Below, in pieces: positions 1 to 10,540 of a DNA stretch of 64,000 bases; the first letter of the stretch is position 1, and each line of letters begins with the position of its first letter. The position numbers and the translations under genes are program-made. Source of the stretch: Limnomonas spitsbergensis (lineage: Eukaryota > Chlorophyta > Chlorophyceae > Chlamydomonadales). The notes below the pieces were generated by a model, which was not told where the DNA came from, did no database searches, and was given only the letters and a program-made list of their open reading frames with translations. Where the stretch lies: contig JAYJMM010000099.1 in assembly GCA_037349105.1 (NCBI GenBank), positions 2,294,001 through 2,358,000 on the forward strand. The letters run 5' to 3'.

Positions 1-42
1 GCAGCATGTGAGGACTGCGGGAGAGCCACGGCAACCTCGAGG

Positions 43-318
43 TCAGCCAGGCAGGTCTGAATGTGCACCCCTCCTGGGGGGATGGACGGACGGAGATGGT
101 GGTGGGGGAAGGGTGGGAGGCGGCTTGGAGGCCTGTGCATCGACAAGCTGGGTGGCCAGGGCAGCTAACTGGATTGTCATTGACGTCAGATCCTGCCGGA
201 GGAGCTGCGACGCAGCCTGAGCTGCGATGAGCTGCTCCTGAGCGAGCGTAGATGTCGCGGCATACGATCCCTCCCTCAAGGCTGCAAAGTGCGAACCCTC
301 TGTATCCATCCCTTTCAT
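43..318 (-). CDS. gag-like ORF, partial at window edge
   Basis: A 91-codon minus-strand reading frame runs toward the left edge. Its N-terminal part is Ala/Gln/Leu-rich and looks helical (alternating Leu/Ala around residues 25-62), followed by a proline-rich stretch (PPPTLPPPPSPS). This composition is common at the start of gag proteins of Ty3-type retrotransposons in algae. No zinc knuckle or catalytic motif is visible and the rest lies outside the window. It could also be a chance ORF, so the call is weak. Confidence 0.25.
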   Translation of the reverse strand: MKGMDTEGSHFAALREGSYAATSTLAQEQLIAAQAASQLLRQDLTSMTIQLAALATQLVDAQASKPPPTLPPPPSPSVHPPRRGAHSDLPG

Positions 319-1432
319 CTGAGGCCTTTTATCATGCCTTCACATCGGCTTTCTATGCCTTGAGCTACCCACTGATGCAAGATCTGCGACGTCAGAAATC
401 CTTCGTCCAATATACATCTCACCCTCGCATCTCACTGACCTTGTTACATCCCATGCAAGATAACTCGATTTGAGCGATATAATAAGACAGTTTTATTCTA
501 CTGCCATAGGCATCACTTGCACATAACGAGGTCTAGCGGACGTTGTCTTAACTCATCATTCACGAGTGTTCCAAACCGTTTACCCACGCTGATGAACGGG
601 AAAGCCTTGAACTGGCGCGGCCGATGCCTGTAGAATAACGAGCTACCTCACAGAAACGGTAAGATGCGGATCATTCTAAGACGTTTCCTATCGGCCTCAA
701 TGTTGGTGGTGTGAGGCTTTATCTTTAGATCACAGTAGTGGTAGATACTGTAGACAGGCACAACATTGCTGGGTCTAGGATAGGGGCAACCCTGCTGTAT
801 GTCACACACCTGTGTAGGGCCCGCCTTACTAGCTAGACTCAGTGATGTGAGAGAGTCTCCAGCCCTCAGCCCCTGCCCCAGCGCTAGCCCCCTCATACCT
901 CACCAATCCTCGTACTGAACTCCCCAGTACCCGTACCACCAGTTGTTCCTTGCTTCTTGCGTAGATCGACCATGCTTAGATCGCTATCTCTGGAGTAATT
1001 CCTTCTCAGCATGCATGACGCCATGATTCATTCCCTGGGCAGTGCCTGCAGGGAGATGCCACTGTCCGTATTCCTGACATGCACATGTGAATTGTTACCT
1101 TCAGGTGCCTGAGTGAGCGTGTGGTATCCGCGGAATTTTGAGCTATCCACAGGCAAAATTGAGCAGCGGTGCCGGGAAACCTCTCCCTGTTGGACAACAT
1201 CACTTTTGGAAATGTGAGTCACTCTGTCATGGTAGAGGAGTTTGTCAATATTGGGGATCTGGTTCCCTTGAAGGAAACTTGCAGATTAATTGTTAGTGGT
1301 ATTTGCAGACCTGGTCATGGGATGTAAATGTAGAGGTGTATAACGTCAATCAAGCTTAATGGATGTCAGTATTGGATGCTACGTTTTGAAATTTATATGT
1401 GCACAGTCTGAGTGTTGTTGTGAACCTCGCAG

Positions 1433-4400
1433 GCGGCAATGGGAGATCATGATATCATACCGCACTGCTGATACGGGTCGCTACGGGGACGGCCTTGCAA
1501 ATAAGCTGTATGCTGCCTTGGTGGAGGATGGCTGGTCCGTGTTCTTGGACGATGAAGTCTTGCAGGTGCGATTTGTGATGCACCGTCGGTCATACTTAGA
1601 GGGAAAGAAAGGAAACTACGTCCCCAAGGGATGAGGGACACCGCAGCTCGGGGCCGAAGCCATACATCCGCACCATCACCATTGGTCGTAATAGGAGATC
1701 TGGATGCACTTCATAGATGGTTTTACGGCATTCAATCTTGGTATGAGCTGATATTTATCTTTGTTCGGATCCTGATGAATGGTTATTTGCTGTTTCTGTT
1801 TGCCTACTGTATTATCAGGGGTACCCCTGGTATTTATGACTATTGTGCTGCCTACCCCACAATGCAGGGTGAGGTTGACTGGGTCCAGGTCTCACAAGAC
1901 GCCCTCAAGCAGTGCACAGTCTTCATTGCCGTCTGCTCAGATGGCTACGGTGCTTCAAAATACAAGCAGGCGGAGTTTACCCTGGCGCACATGAGGGGCA
2001 AGGTCAGTACTTCAACCAACGCTGATGACTCGAGTCCGTACTGCGTATGATCGGTATTGAAACTCCTAGACAACACAGGTTTTTGGTAACCATAGATACC
2101 CCATGGATACACCCCACATCATTGACACAAACTCAGTTGCTAAATTATGATTTCATCCCAAACAAACGCGGGAATCAAGAGAATTGGGATGTCCTCTTGC
2201 GTACGTTGCAGCCTCCGGCAACGCCCCAGCAGTTGATTCTTATTTAGTGCATACGGTATCTGAATAATTATTTAATTAAGTTAATTGATGAATGACGACC
2301 TGGTGAGTCCAATTCATATACCGTAGAACCGGATAGGGTTCGCGCACCCCGGATTGGGATATTTTAGCAAATCGTCCGCGCAGGCAAATAAGCCATGTGT
2401 CTGCGCAGCGCAGTTGTTGCACAGCAACCATTTGAGCAAATACTTTTATTTTCCGTGCGTGCAGCCGAGACGATCTTATGAATACAGGTCCGCGCAGCTG
2501 GCAAAACAGCATGCGCGAGGCAAATAGTCGGAAGAGGGAGAGGCCGAATGCCCTGAACTGAACAGCCCTCCTAGAATACCTAGAACTGCTGCCAGATAGT
2601 CGGCAGTACCGTTATGCCGACTATTCAACAGAATCTTGATAATTGATACCGGTTATTCGTCCGTGCACCAGTGTTTATTTTAATGTTTTGGAGGAACCTT
2701 CATTTTACCATGACTCTATTTTGGGGACTTTCTAAAAGCTTACTTTTACCATGAATCCGAGGCGAAGACTCGCCATTTGTCCCTTGTGTCGAAATGGACG
2801 CCTGAGGGCAGTTTGACCAGTCACTATTGCAGAATTCGAAAACCTGGGTTTTACCGCGGTGGTCAGGGTCGAAAACCCCCCGTTTTACCGCGGTCTAAAA
2901 TAATCACTGCCGCGCACCCCCCCCAAATAGTTGTTTTGGCCTGAAACCAGATCTACGGTACCCGTACATACCACTATTTCAGGACCCTAATTAATCTCAA
3001 TGTATCCAAGTTTGAAAGTGCCTTTGCATATCTCATTGTCAGATCCAAGTTTGAAAGTGTCCTTGCAGATCTGAGTAGGTCCCAGTTTGAAACGCCCTTG
3101 CAGATCCTGGCACGAAATGGCCTTTTTATAAATCAGCAAATCCCAAATTGAAATTGCAAGTGCAGATCTCAGTAGATACCAGTTTGAAAGGGCTCCGCAG
3201 ATCTCTTTGGATCCTAGTTTGACATACCATATATCAGCAGTGCTAATTTGAAAGTACCATCGTAACCTTATCATGCTATTCGTTTTGCTGATGCTTTTTT
3301 CTGATTGGGAGTTGGACAATTGTTTGATAATTGGTTCATTTTTGCCCCACGACCGCGTAAGATAATCTCGACGTCCGGATCGACACCAGGATCGACAGGT
3401 CCCGTTGCAGGTGTTGTGATGTGAGCTGTGACTGCTGTTGCTGCTTGTCTCACTAGCGACCTATGAGGGCCTGAAATTAGAGTTATACCCCCTGGTTGAA
3501 GCCTTGTTAATTAGTTTGGATTTAAATTCACAGATCTCAGAGCTTTCCAGAATGTCAAATGTAAATTCTTATTTTTATTAGTTTCAATTGCTCATCACAG
3601 ATCTTGATCCCAGTGCTCCACAGCGGCGTGTGTCCTCCGCGGAGGCTAGAGCATCTGATGTTATCCCTCCCATACATCCCCAAGAGCGGAGCATGCCGGG
3701 GAAAGGACTCCTGGTTTGTTGAGGTAAGCCTGTTGATATGTACATTATGTCTTCTGGGGTGTGATGGATACAATGTGCGTACTTTGCAAGTCATGTGCCA
3801 ACATTATGGTGTAGCACAAGGATGCTTATATAATTGATTCTGACCATTTTGTGCGTGAGGTCTGTCAGTTCTTGAGCCTGTCTGAGCCTGTCAGCCCGGG
3901 CAGATGAGATGTCTTTCTATGATCACATGAGTACCGGTAGTATTGTTAAAAATTTAATTTTGTGTGGTGCTGCTCTTTGTGTGAAGATTTTATGATTCCA
4001 CATATATCACAAGTGAAGCCTTGGACCCTGATCACTGCCTCATTTCAAATTGTTCCTCATTAAGGTGATGTCGGAGCTCAGGACTATGTTCACGGATTTC
4101 AACCTCCAGCCCCTGGGCAGAATTAATGCGTTGGATGAGAGCACAAGCAGCCCATCGAGGACTGAGGTGAGGCAGACTAGGGCACATCAGTTAACTGTGG
4201 GAAGATGGTTGAAACTGTCTAGCAGAATAGCTTTGCAAATGTATCCCTCAGTTAAACTTGGCTGGGCTGTTGAAGGGGTTAACTTTCTGTCCCTTAACCC
4301 TTAGCACCTTATTGGAAGGCATAGCTCATCATGGCAGGAGGGTGTCATGTATTGCCAAGGTAGGCAGCCCTGGCCAATCAAAGCTTGTATGTGCAATGTC

Positions 4401-6328
4401 TGCCCATGCACATGTGTCGATTCCCTTCCAAACATGATTCCACTGATGTGAACCAGGTTGTGACAAACTCAGCATCGGAGATCAAGAAGATGGTGGCTAA
4501 GCTGTTCTCGCCCAGAGTGTCAGAGCAAGAACATGCAGCAGCGGCGTTAGAGAGCTTTGCACTGAATACAGAGAACAAGGTCAAGATTGCTGATGCTCCT
4601 GGTGCTATCAGCCAGCTGGTTGTCGTGCTGAGCTCAAGCTCTGTAGACGTGCAATGGCATGCAGTCAGGGCGTTACGGAACCTTGCCACCAATATGGAGA
4701 ACAAGGTCAAGATTGCTACTACCCCTGGTGCGATCAGCCAGCTTGTCACCTTGCTGAGCTCAAGCTCTGTGGAAGTGCAGGAGTCTGCAGCATGGGCGTT
4801 ATGGAGCCTTGCAGTAAATACAGAGAACAAGGTCAAGATTGCTGCTATCCCTGGTGCTATCAGCCAGGTGGTCGCCTTACTGAGCTCAAGCTCTGTGAAA
4901 GTGCAAGAGTATGCAGCGGGGGCGTTATGGAGCCTTGCAGGCAATACAGAGAACAAGGTCAAGATTGTTGCTATCCCTGGTGCTATCAGCCAGCTGGTCG
5001 CCTTACTGAGCTCAAGCTCTGTGAAAGTGCAAGAGTATGCAGCGGGGGCGTTAGGGATCCTTGCAGCCAATACGGAGAACATGGTCAAGATTGCTGCTAT
5101 TCCTGGTGCTATCAGCCAGCTGGTCGCCTTACTGAGCTCAAGCTCTGTGGAAGTGCAAGGGTATGCAGCGGAGGCGTTATGGAGCCTTGCAAGCAATACA
5201 GAGAACAAGGTCAAGATTGCTTCTATCCCTGGTGCAATCAGCCAGCTGGTTGTCTCGCTGAGCTCAAGCTCTGTAGACGTGCAATGGCATGCAGTCAGGG
5301 CGTTACAGAACCTTGCCACCAATATGGAGAACAAGGTCAAGATTGCTACTACCCCTGGTGCGATCAGCCAGCTTGTCGCCTTACTGAGCTCAAGCCTTGT
5401 GGAAGTGCAGGGGTCTGCAGCGAGGGTGTTATGGAGCCTTGCAGTCAATACAGAGAACAAGGTCAAGATTGCTGCTATCCCTGGTGCTATCAGCCAGCTG
5501 GTCGCCTTACTGAGCTCAAGCTCTGTGAAAGTGCAAGAGTATGCAGCGGGGGCGTTATGGAGCCTTGCAGGCAATACAGAGAACAATGCCAAGATTGCTG
5601 CTATCCCTGGTGCTATCAGCCAGGTGGTCGCCTTACTGAGCTCAAGCTCTGTGAAAGTGCAAGAGTATGCAGCGGGGGCGTTATGGAGCCTTGCAGGCAA
5701 TACAGAGAACAAGGTCAAGATGGCTGCTGCCCCTGGTGCTCTCAACCAGCTGGTTGTCTTACTGAGCTCGAGCTCTGTGGATGTGCAGGAGTGTGCAGTG
5801 CGGGCGTTATGGAACCTTGCAGCCAATACGGAGAACGTGGTCAGGATTGCCACTTTCCCTAGTTCTATCAGCCACCTGGTCGCCTTATTGAGCTCGAGCT
5901 CTGTGAAAGTGCAAGAGTCTGCAGCGGGGGCGTTATGGAACCTTGCAACCAATACGGAGAACAAGGTCAAGATTGCTACTACCCCTGGTGCGATCAGCCA
6001 GCTGGTTGTCTTACTGAGCTCAAGCCTTGTGGAAGTGCAGGAGTCTGCAGCGGGGGCGTTAGGGAACCTTGCAACCAATACAGAGAACAAGGTCAGGATT
6101 GCTGCTACCCCTGGTGCTCTTTGCCAGCTGGTTGTCTTGCTGAGCTCAAGCTCTGTAGACGTGCAAGGGCATGCAGTTGGGGCGGTACGGAACCTTGCCA
6201 CCAATATGGAGAACAAGGTCAAGATTGTGGCTATTCCGGGTGCCATTAAAAAGTTAAAGGAGTTGTCGAGGTCAAGGGTGCTGGCGGTGAAAGAAGCGGC
6301 GGCTTGGGCTCTAATCATGTTGACATAA
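1433..6328 (+). CDS. TIR domain-armadillo repeat protein (5 exons seen)
   Basis: Gene model from splice sites and reading frame: exons 1433-1565, 1868-2002, 3601-3723, 4065-4166 and 4457-6328 (TAA), joined by GT-AG introns that all fall between codons. Exons 1-3 together make a TIR domain: IMISYRTADTG (first strand), FLDDEVLQ, VFIAVCSDGYGASKY then QAEF, and IPVLHSGVCPP. The Glu of QAEF (codon 1973-1975) sits where the catalytic Glu of TIR NAD hydrolases lies, so enzyme activity is possible (inference). Exon 4 is a short linker. Exon 5 encodes about 620 residues of armadillo repeats, about 14 units of 42 residues (consensus NTENKVKIAAIPGAISQLV). The model gives at least 787 residues. No start codon is obvious upstream of 1433, so one or more 5' exons may be missing. 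Known relatives of this kind of pairing are SARM1-type proteins, which have the opposite order (ARM before TIR). A SARM1-like self-inhibited sensor role is only inferred. Confidence 0.8.
1590..1692. repeat. short dispersed repeat, copy 1 (TIR-ARM intron 1)
   Basis: The stretch from AAACTACGTCCCC through GCAGCTCGGGGCCGAAGCC to ACATCCGCACCATCACCAT resembles 60080-60165 base for base over most of its length. Both copies follow a short GAAA/GAAAG tract. It lies in the first intron of the TIR-ARM gene (1566-1867). Confidence 0.6.
2990..3260. repeat. degenerate 45-50 bp minisatellite in TIR-ARM intron 2
   Basis: Five or six imperfect units built around CAGATC ... CCCAGTTTGAAAGTG lie in the 1.6-kb second intron of the TIR-ARM gene (2003-3600). 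The rest of that intron shows no gene I can support. The short ORF 2047-2247 has no recognisable domain and is bypassed by the splice model. Confidence 0.7.
4564..6290 (+). repeat. 126-bp tandem repeat coding armadillo units
   Basis: About 14 direct repeats of 126 bp (42 codons) inside the last TIR-ARM exon. Neighbouring units are often near-identical (for example around 4900-5050 and 5510-5700), and a two-unit block starting at the WHAVRAL unit near 4650 recurs near 5285. This pattern suggests recent unit duplication or gene conversion. Because the period is a multiple of three and the unit is free of stops on both strands, the antisense strand is also open for 680 codons. Confidence 0.9.
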
Positions 6329-7790
6329 TCCATTTTACTAGGGGGGTAAGTGCATTGCATGGGATTGATGGCAAAGTTATGACTTGCTGGCCTTATCTCA
6401 AGCTGCTCAAGTTTTTCCATACCGCTTCAAGCTTCGGTATTGCCAGCAGGGAGTTTCGGGGGGGGGCATTGTTTTTTCTGTTTTCTTTGTGAATGAAAGG
6501 CATGCAAGGATCTTTCTGCTTGGGGACAGATTAAATTTTCTATCATTGGGGCATTGTTGGGGAGACGGTACGAAGTGTTTGTGAATGCTTTTATTGCACA
6601 CCGTAGGACACAACATTGCATACTTAGACTCAAGTAGGGGGGGGGGATGGTCCAGAGATATGACGCTGTGTGGTATCCATATTCCAACCCCCCGGGTTCC
6701 ATGTTTCTGCCCCCCTCACATAGAAGGAAGGCATGTCTGCTCGGTGGTCTTGGCTGTATACGGTAGCTGGAATTGAGCTTGGTGATTCCCTACCAGGCCC
6801 ACGTCGCTGAGTGTTGAGCAGGGCCCAGCGGGTATGCACCATTCTTAACTTTGACTGAACCATCTGTTGGGGATATTTATTTTGGAGGTCTACAAGTATC
6901 CTGGGGTATTAAGGTGTTCTATCCTAGGTATTGCGGCCAAGCATTCGGTATGGGCATGATACTATGATGACCGCCATGATGTAATCCTTGAACCCTAATC
7001 CGAACGGGTGAAGACACGACCAGTGCAGACAGAAAGCATCAATAATGGTTATGCAAACGGACAGATTCTTTGAAATAATGCACTTCGCTTGTCAATGACA
7101 TAACACCTCTGGGTCCTGCTAAAACAGGCTGAACAGGCTCGTCCATGTAGGCGCCCCTCTGGGCCCTTTCCCGGTGAGAGAAAAGGAAAGGAGCATAAGG
7201 TAAGAGGGAAAGAAGGAGAAGAATACAAAGGAGAACTAAATACCCCCCCTATGAGGAAAAGGCAGCACGAAGTATCCCTGCCCCTCTCAAGCGTATTCCC
7301 CTAGAAGGCAAAGAAAAGCAACAATCTAGCCCGAGGCCACAACAATGCCTACTACGTCCTCAAGAAAAGTCAAGGCCTCCCACCAGTGTTTTGTTTTCAA
7401 ATTTTTCAAGTCTTTACAAATACCGAGGGTGTGAGAAAGTGTGGACGACGCGGGGAAGCCGTGTGGTGGGGGGTGCGGGGGTTAAGTTAAGAAACAGCGT
7501 GTGGCTTCAGCATGCGATTATTGTCCCAAGTCTGTTGCAATTTACCGGTAATTGTGTTATTCCAATTAGTCAATGTTATGAATGCTGATGTTCGAGTCTA
7601 CCAATCTAGAACTGGCCACAAAGCCACTCAAGCCTACTCATTGAAAATATATTTGGGAGTCAAGACAAGTAAGGCCACTATTCATGAGAGGCAAGTTCTG
7701 GCCAAGTCAGGGAGTCGCCAATATGCAAAAAAGAGATACCGGTATGCAAAGGATCAGATATGCAGAGGATGAGACATGTTGATGACTATT
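6329..7790. other. no gene recognised
   Basis: Sequence downstream of the TIR-ARM stop codon. It contains poly-G/C runs and a few short ORFs under 100 codons with no domain. I see no RNA gene or mobile-element end here. Confidence 0.5.
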
Positions 7791-7794
7791 GAGT

Positions 7795-8850
7795 AGCGGT
7801 AGCGCCCCCACGCTGCTGTGGCTGCATCCTCCCAGTGCCGAATGGCCTCAGCGAAGGGAAAGGTGGCCAAACTAAATGTGCCACACAGAAACAGCCGTAG
7901 TGCATCAGACAGGGCGATTCTGGACAGTCGAGTAGCCAAACCCTCGACGGCAGCTGCGGAGCCGAGTTGCAGCCGCTTTGCGGCAGCAAAAAGCCCCTTT
8001 ATTTTTTTAGTCAGGCATTTTTTCTCTTTCTGGCATTTAATATTATGGCCTCAATTATGGTTTCAGGCCATTTATGGCCCCCCAAAAACACTGCCTCCCA
8101 CTCAAGCCTGCCCCGGTACAACTGTTGAAAGTCTGTGGCACCCTCCAGGGGGCCTGCCCAACCTCTCTCCCTAAGCCTCTCCTTCACGCTAGGGAACTGG
8201 AAGCAGACATGCATGCAGCGCATCCTCCACATGATGGCCATCACCCCTTGCCCAACACCGTTGGCAGCAGCGTGTCTCACGTTGTTGACCGCTGCGCCGT
8301 CTTCTCGTGTCAGCCGTGCTAACCGCACTGAGCTGCAGCCGTAAGTTCGTGCGCACACAGGTGCACGCCCTATCGCTGGTGTGGCTCTTAGCATGCGCCA
8401 ACACGGCGCCCGCCATAGACTGGAACCAAGCGCGGTAGGCGGCCGCAGACCTGTTCTAGTTCGCAGGGTCCCTGGGGTCTCCTCTGCCAGTCGCCTGAAG
8501 CTGCACATGCTGGTAGGCTGCGTCCACTAGGTGTAGCACCTCTGGCATGAAGAGCGGCTGCAGGTCAGAGACTGTCTCACACAGTTTGAAGGTAGCTGCT
8601 CCATGCTCCAACTCCTTCAACGCCTGTATCAGCTTACCGCATCATGTGCTCCCTCCGGTGATATATCGAAGCGCGAGCTGCATGTCGGCCGCCATGCCTG
8701 CTGCCATGAGTGGGCTGTCTTACTGTGCTGCAGCAGCCACCGCTGAGGTGTCGAAGCGGAGCACGTGCTGCCACCAGTCTCGTTGTAACGGCACTTCGCC
8801 TGTATGTCAAGATGGTCGGGTTTTACAAAATAGGGACGAAGGTTGAACAT
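7795..8850 (-). pseudogene. decayed mobile-element-like ORF cluster, copy A
   Basis: Three minus-strand open stretches in different frames (about 8850-8640, 8508-8011 and 7990-7795) read as parts of one broken coding sequence. The first contains PLQRDWWQHVLRF followed by SPLMAAGMAADMQL after an in-frame stop. The same peptide family recurs at 29250-29795 (PLQRDWWAHILRF, SPLMAQAMAADMQL). The last part is well-composed (LATRLSRIALSDALRLFLC...). I do not recognise the family. Recurrence plus decay suggests a transposon protein rather than a host gene. Confidence 0.4.
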
Positions 8851-8920
8851 AATGAAGGATACACAAACACATTACCTTGCTAAATGCCGGTGCTGGTCAG
8901 TGTAGCAATCAAGGCATGGT

Positions 8921-8936
8921 CCTACGTCGGTAACAT
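8921..8936 (+). repeat. left terminal inverted repeat
   Basis: Sixteen bases, a perfect inverted match to 16646-16661. It begins CCTACG and is followed by subterminal TTGAATCA-type repeats. Confidence 0.6.
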
Positions 8937-8949
8937 TAGGCCGCCTGAA

Positions 8950-9370
8950 ATACGCTTGAATCAGTGAAATTCCTGTCTGAAACGGGCGTTTGAATCATTC
9001 CGGAGATCAGACGGACTATCGCTTGATTCAAACCACTGAAACTAGCGTCTGAATCAGGCCGGGCTCAGGCAGTGTTCAGGCGTGTTGAATCAGGCCGGAA
9101 TCAAGCGATGTTCAGGCACGTTGAATCAAGCCGAAATCATGAGGTGTTCAAGCGGATTGATTCAAGCGCGATTCAAGTGGGTTGAAACAAGGCAAAATCA
9201 AGCGTCTTGATTCAAGCGTGAATCAGGCGTTACAGCACAATTCAGACGGTCTGAATCAATCCGGAGTTCAGACGGACTATTGCTTGAATCAAACAAATGA
9301 AATCTAGCAGGTTTGAATCAAACAGTGTTCAAGATCCAAATATAACAGTGATCAAATATAACAGTTCAAG
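8950..9370. repeat. subterminal TTGAATCA-type repeats
   Basis: More than a dozen imperfect 25-35 bp units of the form TTGAATCA(A/G)GCCGGAATCAAGCG, in both phases. Clustered motifs next to a transposon end are typical transposase-binding regions in some DNA-transposon families; that function is inferred here. Confidence 0.6.
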
Positions 9371-9429
9371 ATCCAAATAATCCAAATTTTTAAGTGGCCC
9401 ATCTCATGAATTAGGAGCGTCTGACAGCA

Positions 9430-10540
9430 AGAAGATGCATTCAAGATGCCTTCCCACCCATATTCATCTCCTGCAGCTTCGACTATTTTGATCTCCGCTA
9501 AGATGCCCATGGCATGGCTCTATCCCTGGTTGCCCTGCTTGTTCTGTAGCCTGTATTTCACCTAAGAAGAAGCAATAGGAAGCAAATATTAGGAAGTTGC
9601 ATTGACAATCTGGCAATGTGATTAACGAGGCATTGAGCATCTTAATCTCACCCACAATGAGAGGCATGGAACTCAATTGACACATAACTTAAACACAAAT
9701 GATGGACTTGCCTTGAAGCTGAAGAAAGCCAGTTGCTCGAGAGACACCTTCACGGGGCCAACAGCGTGCCGTGTCAGCAGGTGGATGCTAGAAGCGTTTT
9801 TCGGCTCGAGTGCCCGGGCTATGCCCGCCAGGAAGGCGTGCGAAGAGAAGGGGCCAGCACTGGGCAGGGCCCTGCATAATTAGAAAGGTGTAAGAAAGTA
9901 AATATTGGTACAAACACTCTTGCCCTAGGATCCTACATTGTGCAGCCACAATATTTGTCAACAAGCCAACTCAGTGAGCCAATTAGGGCAAGACATAGTT
10001 CATTCCAGACGGCCGTACCTGTACACGTCACCAGCCAGCAGCCCTTGAGACCATGCCTTGAAGGCGTCCAAGTCAGTGTGGCTGGCACCCTTCCCAGGGT
10101 CTTAGTGAACTTCTCCTGGAAATTCGAAGCGGTAAACTGGGACCACTAAAACGAGGGAGGAAGAAAGTAAATAGTTAGTACTAGCAGGTACATTCTTAGC
10201 AGAAGACACAAAATTCATTAAAATGTAGTGTTTTTAGGTGGGTTTAAATGTCAATGACCAAATGCATGACCACACTCATGTCAGACTTCGTACCATATGC
10301 ATCTGCCACTGCCCCGTTGCCTCGCTCATCTTAAGCTTCCACAACTCCTTGCCGCCCATGCACTGACATTGATAGTGATGCCCATGAGCTTGCACACTGT
10401 CTCACAGACCTGAGCCGCACAGTCCTCCCCCAAACCACCCTCTGGTAGGCCGGATATGACAAAACTGGAATCCCTGCTGTCCTGCATGGCGGGCAGCGCA
10501 GTGCCGCTGGCACCCACGCTGTTGCCAGCCCCGCATGATG
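9430..10540 (-). CDS. possible multi-exon gene of unknown function (inside 7.7-kb element)
   Basis: Several minus-strand stretches look like exons by composition and plausible splice edges. One near 10517-10329 carries SSFVISGLPEGGLGEDCAAQV and a KLMGITIN segment. One near 10149-10010 carries DAFKAWSQGLLAGDVYR. One near 9875-9725 carries LAGIARALEPKNASS and ends before a GCAAGT junction. The exact structure cannot be settled, some frames contain stops, and I do not recognise the family. Position inside the inverted-repeat-bounded element makes an element-encoded protein plausible. Confidence 0.25.

Noticed and set aside
2047..2247. Third TIR exon at 2047-2247
   Set aside because: The exon at 3601-3723 has the expected IPVLHSGVCPP strand-loop and proper splice sites; the 2047 ORF has no TIR motif.
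4654..5862. 402-codon plus ORF in another frame
   Set aside because: Frame shadow of the 126-bp ARM repeats.
4378..6420. 680-codon minus-strand ORF
   Set aside because: Antisense shadow of the ARM repeats; the plus strand has the ARM pattern, splice sites and TIR context.
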